Source: JBHELG01 sp046263195
GTDB lineage: Bacteria > Actinomycetota > Nitriliruptoria > Nitriliruptorales > JAHWKO01
Direction of reading: 5' to 3'
DNA length: 13,357 bases
NCBI GenBank assembly: GCA_046263195.1
Contig: JBHELG010000157.1
Location: forward strand, 1-13,357
Shown here one piece after another: positions 6,787 through 13,357 of this stretch. A model generated the notes under the pieces. That model had not been told where the DNA came from, searched no databases, and saw only the letters and a program-made list of their open reading frames with translations. Positions within the stretch are counted from its first letter, which is position 1; every line of letters begins with the position of its first letter. The position numbers were made by a program, and so were the translations under genes.

Positions 6787-7845
6787 CTACTCCTCTTGGT
6801 TTGGTCCCCGCATCGGACCAGTTCCCCTCGGCCGCCCGGTCCTCGTCAGGTCCCCTCCGCCTCCGGTCCGACACCCTGCAGCCGCTGAGGGCAGGTTGTA
6901 GGAGGGCACCAGTTCGGGCACGTGGTCAAATTCCCGCGCGTAGAAGGTGATGCGGGCCTGCCACGCCTCCTCGTGGAGATGACGCTTCCGGACGGCATGG
7001 AGGAGGGTCGCGAGGAGGCTCTCGGACCAGAAGTAGGTCAGAGCATCGAGCCGGGCGGGACTCTGACGGCGGTATTCTTCGAGGAACGTCTGGGTCGCCT
7101 CCTCAGCCGCCGGGCCGCCACACCCCCGCTTGAACACCTCTGCCCGGGCCCGATGGATGAACTCGGCCACGTCTTTGGCGGGATCTGCGGGAGCGGCCCG
7201 GTCGAGATCGATAACGGTGACCACATCGGGGGTGACGAAGACGTGACCAGGGTGAAACCTGCCATGGGTCTGGCACTGCGACGCCGCGACCGAACGGGCG
7301 CGATGCGCCAGCTCGTCCATGCATGTGCGGAGCAGGCCGCCGAGATGAGGATGGCGCTCGACGGCCTTCGACAAGCGCCGGGAGAGACGCTCTGAAGCCC
7401 GCGAACGCTCGTCTCGGGGGCCGACCCGGAGCGAAGATGTGTGGAGCCTCGCCAGCCAACGTGCTGCCGCGCGTATCCCCTCCAGCCAATCAGCCTCGTC
7501 GGGCCGGAGGTCGCCGAGACACCTGCCCGGCGCACGTCGCATGACGATCGCACTCTGAGCGGGTGACCATCGCAGTGGCTCGGGGACCCGGTAGGGCGAC
7601 CCGGGTCCGAAACCCTGCTGCCAGACCGCCCTGAGGATGCGATAGGAGGCGCTGCCCTCGTTTCGGTCCGGGTAGAGCTTGACGACAAGGGGTGGTCCCT
7701 GGGCGGGGATCCATTCGATCGCTTCCCGGTCTCCTGGCCGGCGTGGGGACCCCTCCGGGCCCACCCAGGCTCGTCCGGGTGGCAGGAGACCCTCGGCAAC
7801 GAGCGCGGCGAGGCCCTGCGCACCCTCTCGGCTCGCCGTGGTCAC
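6787..7845 (-). CDS. APH-fold phosphotransferase-like protein with HGR in place of HGD
   Basis: The 352-residue product is an APH/choline-kinase-fold protein and a paralog of its upstream neighbour. GTG at 7843-7845 gives a 4-nt GTGA overlap with the previous stop and has GGGAGG five bases upstream; the GTG at 7851 lies inside that binding site and is less likely. Visible elements are the beta-3 lysine VVKLY (Lys56), a helix with RAVWQQGF, RVPEPL, and the catalytic loop QTHGRFHPGHVFV (His194, Arg196 where Asp is expected, His201 where Asn is usual). VIDLDRAAPADPAKDVAEF follows (metal-binding Asp213). Nucleotide and metal elements are thus kept while the catalytic base is lost. The last 35 or so residues are a Gly/Arg-rich, probably disordered tail. 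It is most likely a pseudokinase, a binding protein, or an enzyme with altered chemistry. Confidence 0.85.
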   Translation of the reverse strand: MTTASREGAQGLAALVAEGLLPPGRAWVGPEGSPRRPGDREAIEWIPAQGPPLVVKLYPDRNEGSASYRILRAVWQQGFGPGSPYRVPEPLRWSPAQSAIVMRRAPGRCLGDLRPDEADWLEGIRAAARWLARLHTSSLRVGPRDERSRASERLSRRLSKAVERHPHLGGLLRTCMDELAHRARSVAASQCQTHGRFHPGHVFVTPDVVTVIDLDRAAPADPAKDVAEFIHRARAEVFKRGCGGPAAEEATQTFLEEYRRQSPARLDALTYFWSESLLATLLHAVRKRHLHEEAWQARITFYAREFDHVPELVPSYNLPSAAAGCRTGGGGDLTRTGRPRGTGPMRGPNQEE

Positions 7846-8843
7846 GACCACCTCCCGAAGCGGCCAGCAAGAGCGGTCTCGAACTCACCGCCATGGAAGG
7901 CGACCGCACCCTTCCATCCCTTGTCGTCCGGCTCACGTTTACGCAGGTATCGGGCCAGGGACGACAGAGCGTGTGCGGCCGCGTAGAAGGTGAGATTGGT
8001 GAGCTGGCCGAGGGGGACGTGAGCGGTGTACTCCTCGAGGAAGACGTCGGTCAGCGCCTCTGGGCAGGTCGAGCTGTACTTGAAGTTCTTCCAACGCAGT
8101 CGGTGGAGGAACTCGTCGACGTCTCGGGCAGGGTCGGCGGGGCGGCTCCGGTCGAGGTCGATCACAGTGGCGGTTTCGCCATCAAGATAGACGTGGACGT
8201 CGCGGAACTGGCCATGGGTCTGGACGAGGCGGGATGGTCGTTCGGCCTGCTCCGCGAGGTCGAAGAGGCGCTGGAGCATCCCATTCAGGCGGACGACCCA
8301 GTCGGGGTTGGCTGCGGCCGCCCGGGTGAGACGACGGCTCAGACGCGCAAGATTCCGCCACACTGTCCACGGCAGGCCGACCCGTACGGTGCTCGTGTGC
8401 AGGTGCGCCAGCCAACGGGCTGCCTGGCGCACGCCCTCGTCTCCGGCCCCTGCCCCCGAGCCATGGCCTGCGCGCAGCTCGTCGAACAGCGTGACACCCC
8501 GCGCTTCCCGCATGACGAGGATGCGGTGCTCGGGCAGGTAGGCAAGCGGTTCAGGGATGCGGTAGGAGGCAGGGTCGGAGAAGCCCGCCTGCCACAGGGC
8601 GGACATGACTGCATGGCAGTTCGCGTCGTCCTCCTCGCCGGAGTAGACCTTGACGAAGAGCGTGTCGCCGTCCTGGAGCCGGCATTCCGCAGTCACCTTC
8701 GTTACGTCCGCGGTGTCGACGAAACGGAGCGTGTACGCCCCGCTCCCGCCGACACGCCCCGCAGACGCGAGAGGCCCGATGACCCGCTCGGTGACGAAGG
8801 CGGAGTCTTCCAGAAGTCTGACGCCCTGCGGCAGCCCACCCAA
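7842..8843 (-). CDS. APH-fold phosphotransferase-like protein with HGQ in place of HGD
   Basis: The 333-residue product is APH-fold and paralogous to the next gene downstream; they share xALWQAGF/RAVWQQGF, YRIPEPL/YRVPEPL, ARWLAHLHTS/ARWLARLHTS, VIDLDR, PADPA and FLEEY at matching positions. The start chosen is TTG at 8841-8843, 3 nt after the GH57 stop and with GGAGG seven bases upstream; a nearby ATG in that region is in another frame. Lys65 (LFVKVY) fits the ATP-anchoring lysine. The catalytic loop is VQTHGQFRDVHVYL: His210, Gln212 in the catalytic Asp position and His217 in the usual Asn position. Asp229 in VIDLD is kept. The protein ends just after GRFGRWS. The substrate is unknown; its neighbours suggest a link to sugar or glucan metabolism, but loss of the catalytic Asp argues against standard kinase chemistry. 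Confidence 0.85.
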   Translation of the reverse strand: MGGLPQGVRLLEDSAFVTERVIGPLASAGRVGGSGAYTLRFVDTADVTKVTAECRLQDGDTLFVKVYSGEEDDANCHAVMSALWQAGFSDPASYRIPEPLAYLPEHRILVMREARGVTLFDELRAGHGSGAGAGDEGVRQAARWLAHLHTSTVRVGLPWTVWRNLARLSRRLTRAAAANPDWVVRLNGMLQRLFDLAEQAERPSRLVQTHGQFRDVHVYLDGETATVIDLDRSRPADPARDVDEFLHRLRWKNFKYSSTCPEALTDVFLEEYTAHVPLGQLTNLTFYAAAHALSSLARYLRKREPDDKGWKGAVAFHGGEFETALAGRFGRWS

Positions 8844-8846
8844 CCG

Positions 8847-10913
8847 TCATCCTCCGCGACAAGCGGGGAGGGCCCCGCCGAAGTGAGCAACGGCGTCATC
8901 GAGGCAGTAGGGCTCGGTCCCCGCAGCGGCGACGCCGCCGCAGGCGATGACGAGGTGGAAGTGGGAGGTATGGGAACGAACGCGGAAGACGATGCCGTGA
9001 CCCACCTGATGATTGGGCTCCACCCAGCTCGTGGCCTCGTCGAACGCCAGGCGTACCGAGACAGCGACGTTCCCGGCCCGCGCTCCGCGACGCCTCTCAT
9101 CCCCCTCGCTCACGAGGCAGCCGCGACCCTCGCGGAGCAGCCTCAGGTAGTCGGGTGAGAGGCAGAAGTCGACCGCAAGGCCGGTGACCCCTGGGGGCCA
9201 GCGGTAGCAGACGACGAGTTCCTCTCGACCGGTCGGGAGCAGGACTCCCTTGCGGGTTCCGTTGAGGGGGCTGGCGGGATCCACGTTCACGAGTTCGAGG
9301 CTCGCGCCGGCCGCTGAGGTGGACGCCGCCGCTACTTCGTGGAGGTCGTGTTCGAAGCCGACGTCACTGAGCGCCCCAGGATGGTTCGGCGGGCGCTCCA
9401 TGTAGGCGTGCAGTTCCTCCTGCCAGTTCCAATCGTCGCTGGGATTGCCAATGACCTCCGCGCCGCCTGCGGGCGTGGCGGCGAACAGGGCGGTCAGCCT
9501 CCCCCCGCGGGGGGGCGACAGGACCGCATACAGGAGCCCATTGGAGAGGGCTGCCTCCTTCTCGCCGTCGCCATCGAGGTCGACCAGATCCGCGCGCGGC
9601 TGATGGGTTGCCGAGAACGAGCGTGCGGCGGCCAGCATGGGCAGACAGGAGCGAGCGTGGCTGGCGGTGGCCCGGGCCCAGGGAGCAGGTTCCGCCATTC
9701 GGTGGGCGGGAGAAGTCTCCGAGTGCCACGCCGTCTCATACGTCGAGGCCAGCAGGTGCTTCCACGCCAGCTCAACGAGCGCCCCATCGACACCATCCCG
9801 TGCGGCAGATCTGATCGCCTCTTCGGCGTCGCCAAGATGGCTCCGGTAGGGCGCCCAGGCCTGGGCATCCCACCAGCCGCGATAGTCCTCCCCCGCTCCG
9901 CGCCGGGCCAATTCGAAGAACGTGCCGGCCTCGGCGGTGATGACATGACGCGCAGGATGTGCGTCAAGCCAGGACGTGAGCCGGACGGGGACGAGCCGCT
10001 CATTGCGGATGAGCCAGTCCAAGAACTCCGCGTATGCGGGGAGGGCGTGACGCTCCCAGCTGGCCAACCCCGCCGTGCGCTCGAGATCATCGGCGTAGAC
10101 GAGAAGCGGGGGGTGCACCTGCGCGTAGGCGGACGTGACGATCCGTTGCAGCAGGTGCCAGTCTTCCCGGCTGCGCGGCGGAATGCAGTATCGGAGCCAG
10201 GACGAGATCGGCACGGCGACGAGATCTTGGGCTCCTGCGACCAACCCTGGTGCCGGCAGGTCGGGGGCATGCGGGATCAGGTTCTGCCGGTACTGGTAGG
10301 GGCCGGCGGCATCGAAGCGACGGCGTGGGCTGGAGGGTTCCTCGCTTCCACGGTGGGGAACGTCCCCGGACGGGGAGGAGGGGTAGAAGAGGCGGTCGTC
10401 GATGAGGACGGCACGGAAGCCTCCGTTCGGCAGCTGCGGGGAGGTCAGGATGGAGGCGAGTGACGACGTCTCCCACACGCGTTCCGGCACCCAGAACGTG
10501 GCGATGTTTCCAGGGTCGCAGCTGAAATGGCGCCGACAGAGAGCGAGGTGCTCGAGGATGCTGCGACGGTTCAGCGTCTGAGGTAGCACCGTCATGATGC
10601 CGTCGGCATAGGTGCCGCCGACGAGCTCGACCAGCCCGGCCGCATGGAGACGGCCGATGAGCTCGAGAAACCAGGGGGCGTGCCAGGCAGCGGCCTCGAT
10701 GAGCGTGCCGCTGATGTGCAGGTTCGCCGGAACCTGGCGCTCCTCGTGGAGGCGAAGCACCGCCGCGTATCCTGCGACGAGCTCGTCGATGCCCTCGCGA
10801 TCGTCATAGCCGGTCGTCACGAGGTACTGGTTCGCATGGTGCACCAGGGCGACCCCTACCCTGGGCTCAGGCGCGTCGCCTCCCGAGTTTCGTCGCCATG
10901 TGGGTTCAGGCAC
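8847..10913 (-). CDS. Glycoside hydrolase family 57 alpha-glucan-active enzyme
   Basis: This 688-residue enzyme probably cleaves or transfers alpha-glucan chains (amylase, 4-alpha-glucanotransferase or related) in the cytoplasm, since no signal peptide is seen. GTG at 10911-10913 has GGGGGA about six bases upstream and overlaps the GlgA stop as GTGCCTGA. GH57 landmarks in order are VHHANQYL near residue 25 (HQP-like region 1), GLVELVGGTYADGI (93-106), TFWVPERVWE (139-148; Glu144 matches the nucleophile), VLIDDRLFY, and LLVYADDLERTAG (270-282; Asp275/276 match the acid/base aspartate). A helical region with AWKHLLASTYETAWHSE (383-399) follows. The C-terminal beta-rich part starts near DLDGDGEKEAALSNG (446-459), like the domain found in GH57 glucanotransferases. 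Its exact activity cannot be decided from motifs. Confidence 0.88.
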   Translation of the reverse strand: MPEPTWRRNSGGDAPEPRVGVALVHHANQYLVTTGYDDREGIDELVAGYAAVLRLHEERQVPANLHISGTLIEAAAWHAPWFLELIGRLHAAGLVELVGGTYADGIMTVLPQTLNRRSILEHLALCRRHFSCDPGNIATFWVPERVWETSSLASILTSPQLPNGGFRAVLIDDRLFYPSSPSGDVPHRGSEEPSSPRRRFDAAGPYQYRQNLIPHAPDLPAPGLVAGAQDLVAVPISSWLRYCIPPRSREDWHLLQRIVTSAYAQVHPPLLVYADDLERTAGLASWERHALPAYAEFLDWLIRNERLVPVRLTSWLDAHPARHVITAEAGTFFELARRGAGEDYRGWWDAQAWAPYRSHLGDAEEAIRSAARDGVDGALVELAWKHLLASTYETAWHSETSPAHRMAEPAPWARATASHARSCLPMLAAARSFSATHQPRADLVDLDGDGEKEAALSNGLLYAVLSPPRGGRLTALFAATPAGGAEVIGNPSDDWNWQEELHAYMERPPNHPGALSDVGFEHDLHEVAAASTSAAGASLELVNVDPASPLNGTRKGVLLPTGREELVVCYRWPPGVTGLAVDFCLSPDYLRLLREGRGCLVSEGDERRRGARAGNVAVSVRLAFDEATSWVEPNHQVGHGIVFRVRSHTSHFHLVIACGGVAAAGTEPYCLDDAVAHFGGALPACRGG
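9501..9514. repeat. Perfect 14-bp C/G-run palindrome inside the GH57 gene
   Basis: CCCCCCGCGGGGGG is fully self-complementary and followed by one more G. It falls in GH57 codons for SPPRGG, so ordinary codon choice explains it. Such runs are prone to sequencing or replication slippage, but the reading frame continues correctly through it. Confidence 0.5.
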
Positions 10914-12378
10914 ATCGGTCCCCCGTACTCGACGTCCCAGCCAACGCGGGGACCAGGGCTGGCGCCTTGCGGCGGCGGCGGGCCAAGGTGCGGAGGTAGA
11001 GCTCCTCGTATCCGTGAGCCGGCCGCTCCCAGGAGAAGTCCGTGGCCATCGCACGTTTCTGCAGGCTCGTCCAGGCCGTGCCGTTCCGGTAGACGGCGAG
11101 GGCTGCCGCGACGGATGCGACCAGCTCTTCGCGGCAGCGCTGCGCGAAGGTGAAGCCGAGACCCAATTGTGGATCCACGCGATGGTCGGGGATCGTGTCG
11201 GCCAAGCCGCCCGTGCGCCGCACGACGGGGATCGATCCGTAACGGAGAGCCACGAGCGGGGCGAGCCCAAAGGGCTCGTAGGCGGATGGGGACAGGAAGA
11301 CATCGGATCCCGCGTACACGAGACGGGCGGTCGCCTCGTCTCCAGTGGGGTGGAAGGCGACGGTGCCGGGGTGGACGGCAGCAGCCTGCTGGAGATCCCG
11401 GCGATAGCGCCCGTCCCCGGAACCGACGACCACGACCTGCGCTCCGAGCGCAACGAGGCCCGACAGTGACGAGCAGAGGAGGTCGATGCCCTTCTGGGCC
11501 GACAGTCGAGCAACCATGCCCGCCACAGGCCTGTCGGGATCGGGAGTAAGACCGCTCTTGCGCTGCAGCGCAAGCTTGTTCAGCCTTTTGCGCTCGAGCG
11601 TGTCCTTCCCGTACGTGGCGGGTATGTGAGGGTCAACCTCTGGCGCGAACTCGTCGTAGTCGATTCCGTTGAGGATCGCTCCCATCACGTGACGGCGGGC
11701 TCGGAGGAGACCGTCCATTCCGAGTCCGTGAGCCGGGGTGAGGATCTCCGAGAGGTAACCGGGACTCACGGTGGTCACGGCGTCCGCAAAGGTGATTCCT
11801 GACGCGAGCAGGCTGCCGTCAACTCCGCTTTTCAGACCGAGGAGCGCCCGGTCGACTGGCCTCACCCGGCCCTGATGAGCGAGGTTGTGGATCGTGAGGA
11901 CCGTCCCGGTCTCAGCCAGAGCCCTGCCTCGCCGGCCAATGCGCGCATAGGTGGGGACGAGAGCGCAGTGCCAGTCATGGACGTGGATGATGTCGGGTCG
12001 CCAGTCATCTTCGGCGGCGAAGGCGGCAACCGCCTGCGAGAAGGCGACGAAGGGGGCCACGTCGTCGTCCGCGTAGCCGTACAGGCGATAGGGGGCTACC
12101 CGCCTGTCGATGACGAGCACGTGCACGTCACGCTGCCGGCCGAGCGAGCGGACGTCCATGTCCTCACGGTGACGTTGGCCCAAGGAGACTCGGATCGACC
12201 CGTGCACTTGGCCGAGCTCCATGCTCGCGTAGCGGGGGAGGACGAGTCGCACGTCGTGTCCGCGCTGGGCCAACGCTTTGGGAAGGGCAGCGCCGACATC
12301 GCCGAGTCCACCGACCTTCGCCAGTGGATAGGCCTCAGCGATGGCGAAGAGCACCTTCAAGGGGCGTGAGACCGTCAC
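10906..12378 (-). CDS. glgA: Glycogen synthase, GT5 family (ADP-glucose type)
   Basis: The enzyme extends alpha-1,4-glucan chains from a nucleotide sugar, normally ADP-glucose, in the cytoplasm. With GTG at 12376-12378 the product has 490 residues, normal for bacterial GlgA. A TTG at 12399 is a possible alternative; a GGGAG lies ten bases before the GTG. The N-terminal domain opens with LKVLFAIAEAYPLAKVGGLGDV, containing the KxGGL sugar-nucleotide motif (Lys21). Later come HVHDWHCALVP, LTIHNLAHQG and ILNGIDYDEF. The C-terminal domain begins at VAGMVARLSAQKGIDLL and has SAYEPFGLAPLVALRYG (catalytic-site Glu368) followed by PVVRRTGGLADTI. All key motifs are present. It overlaps the upstream kinase gene by 44 nt and the GH57 gene by 8 nt, which points to translational coupling and a joint role in alpha-glucan metabolism. 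Confidence 0.95.
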   Translation of the reverse strand: MTVSRPLKVLFAIAEAYPLAKVGGLGDVGAALPKALAQRGHDVRLVLPRYASMELGQVHGSIRVSLGQRHREDMDVRSLGRQRDVHVLVIDRRVAPYRLYGYADDDVAPFVAFSQAVAAFAAEDDWRPDIIHVHDWHCALVPTYARIGRRGRALAETGTVLTIHNLAHQGRVRPVDRALLGLKSGVDGSLLASGITFADAVTTVSPGYLSEILTPAHGLGMDGLLRARRHVMGAILNGIDYDEFAPEVDPHIPATYGKDTLERKRLNKLALQRKSGLTPDPDRPVAGMVARLSAQKGIDLLCSSLSGLVALGAQVVVVGSGDGRYRRDLQQAAAVHPGTVAFHPTGDEATARLVYAGSDVFLSPSAYEPFGLAPLVALRYGSIPVVRRTGGLADTIPDHRVDPQLGLGFTFAQRCREELVASVAAALAVYRNGTAWTSLQKRAMATDFSWERPAHGYEELYLRTLARRRRKAPALVPALAGTSSTGDRCA

Positions 12379-13339
12379 CGTCCATCCACTCCCTGGCAAG
12401 TTCCAGCCAACGTCGCAGGAGCTCGTTTCTCGAGTTCCTCAAGACGCACAGCTCGTAGTGCAGGCTCTGCAGGAAGGTCCGTCCCACATGTAGTGCGACC
12501 CGTTCCCGCCCGGCTGTCCCTCCCCGCTCGCGGTAGCTCAACCAGAAGTCAGCAGCGGCCGTGAAACCCGCCGCCACCTCACCGAGGCGGAGGAGGGACA
12601 TGATGAGGAGCTCGCCGATGGCGTAGCCGACGTCGAACGCGGGCTCGCGAAGCGCGAACGTGTCGAAGTCGACCGCCGTCACGACCTCGCCATCGATGAG
12701 CAGGTTCTTGGGGTGCAGGTCCCCATGGGAGGGGACCGCTGGTTCGGGCCCGGACCCGAGACTGTCGAGGAGCCGTGCCGCGAGTTGCCGGATGGCTGGC
12801 GCCTCGGAAGGGTGGGCGGCAGCAAGTTCCCGCTCGTAACGTCGAATGCTCCCCAGGTGGGCGTCGCAGACCGCGGCTGACACGGGGAGCGACTGCAAGG
12901 TTACGAGCCAGCCCGCTGCCCGAACGGAGGCGGCATCAGCCTTCTGGCTTCCGAGCGCGTCGGCCCAGGGAACACCTGCCACCCACTCCTGTACGAGCAG
13001 AAGCCCATCCGTGCTCACACCGAGGGGTTCAGGGACGCGGAAGTGGGCAGGTGGGCGAAGTCCGGCGTCCCTCAACTGACGGAGGACGCGAGAAACCGTC
13101 CCGGCTCGCTGTCGCCGGTCGTGCTTGAGGACGATCTCGCTGCGCCTCTCATGCCCGTCACCTTCTCTTACCGCGAGACCCACGAACGCCATGCGTTTGC
13201 CCAGATGCTTCCGCACCTGGACGATCCGGCACTCGTGCACGTTGGAAGTGGCGGAAGACCAAGGAGGCAGCTCGGAAAGGGCCGAGCGTACGGCGTCCTC
13301 GGTGTCCAACATATTCGGCCGCAATCTGTCGGTAACCAT
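12335..13339 (-). CDS. APH-family phosphotransferase with intact catalytic motifs
   Basis: This 334-residue protein is the first gene of the visible operon. An in-frame TGA occupies the last three bases of the window (13355-13357), so the start lies inside it. ATG at 13337-13339 is the first choice; a second ATG at 13310-13312 is possible, and neither has a strong ribosome binding site. The beta-3 strand EIVLKH carries Lys72, RVPEPLG and LVQEWVAGVPW mark the hinge region, and the catalytic loop is SHGDLHPKNLLID with Asp207 and Asn212. VDFDTF carries the metal-binding Asp224. It therefore has everything for ATP-dependent phosphorylation of a small molecule, possibly a sugar given the adjacent glycogen synthase, as in maltokinase relatives; this substrate is inference. 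It is the only one of the four APH-fold proteins here with the HGD motif. Confidence 0.88.
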   Translation of the reverse strand: MVTDRLRPNMLDTEDAVRSALSELPPWSSATSNVHECRIVQVRKHLGKRMAFVGLAVREGDGHERRSEIVLKHDRRQRAGTVSRVLRQLRDAGLRPPAHFRVPEPLGVSTDGLLLVQEWVAGVPWADALGSQKADAASVRAAGWLVTLQSLPVSAAVCDAHLGSIRRYERELAAAHPSEAPAIRQLAARLLDSLGSGPEPAVPSHGDLHPKNLLIDGEVVTAVDFDTFALREPAFDVGYAIGELLIMSLLRLGEVAAGFTAAADFWLSYRERGGTAGRERVALHVGRTFLQSLHYELCVLRNSRNELLRRWLELAREWMDGDGLTPLEGALRHR

Positions 13340-13357
13340 TGCGTCGGGATGCTCTCA

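Noticed and set aside
7692..9158. 488-codon open frame on the plus strand
   Set aside because: Lies opposite APH-fold and GH57 genes whose motifs are conserved; no recognisable protein features of its own.
9339..10463. 374-codon open frame on the plus strand
   Set aside because: Antisense shadow of the GH57 gene, which has intact catalytic motifs.
10914..11573. Upstream extension of the GH57 frame by 220 codons
   Set aside because: It overlaps GlgA in another frame and reads as Ser/Arg/Pro shadow; the GTG at 10913 has a ribosome binding site and a coupled junction.

Overview
The window is dense, very GC-rich bacterial DNA. GTG and TTG starts are common and genes are joined by short start/stop overlaps. 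This suggests an actinobacterium-like, high-GC organism, possibly a deep lineage, but I cannot name the taxon from sequence alone. I see no rRNA, tRNA, mobile element, CRISPR array or other sign of recent transfer.

Layout. The plus strand holds only the 3' part of one gene at the left edge (to 970), a KimA/YdaO-like transporter of the APC superfamily. Everything else, from 13339 down to 982, lies on the minus strand as one apparent operon of about ten units. In transcription order they are: an APH-fold kinase with intact catalytic residues (13339-12335); glycogen synthase GlgA, family GT5 (12378-10906); a family GH57 alpha-glucan-active enzyme (10913-8847); three consecutive APH-fold proteins (8843-7842, 7845-6787, 6784-5729); an ABC exporter half-transporter (from 5736); an OmpR-type response regulator (3690-2998); a small membrane-anchored proline-rich/acidic protein (3001-2516); and a sensor histidine kinase (2472-982). 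Nearly all junctions are tight: 8-nt GTGNCTGA overlaps, GTGA and ATGA 4-nt overlaps, or gaps of 2-3 nt.

Function. GlgA and GH57 point to building and trimming an alpha-1,4-glucan. The APH fold includes maltokinase-like sugar kinases, so a kinase beside GlgA fits sugar or glucan metabolism. The ABC exporter could move a product across the membrane, and the two-component module may sense the envelope or control the operon. This pathway is inference; only the family assignments come from the sequence.

Most unusual points. (1) All three consecutive APH-fold proteins have lost the catalytic Asp of the HGD motif (HAS, HGR and HGQ) but keep the later metal-binding Asp. The fourth, at the head of the operon, is canonical (HGDLHPKN). 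This looks like a cassette of pseudokinases or repurposed kinases inside an alpha-glucan/ABC operon. (2) The ABC exporter has no stop codon before the response regulator, so the frame runs through a linker of about 267 nt as a potential 912-residue fusion. That linker also carries a large nested inverted repeat, a second hairpin and a good ribosome binding site for a separate response regulator. (3) An unrecognised proline-rich, acid-tailed, membrane-anchored small protein sits between the response regulator and the histidine kinase.
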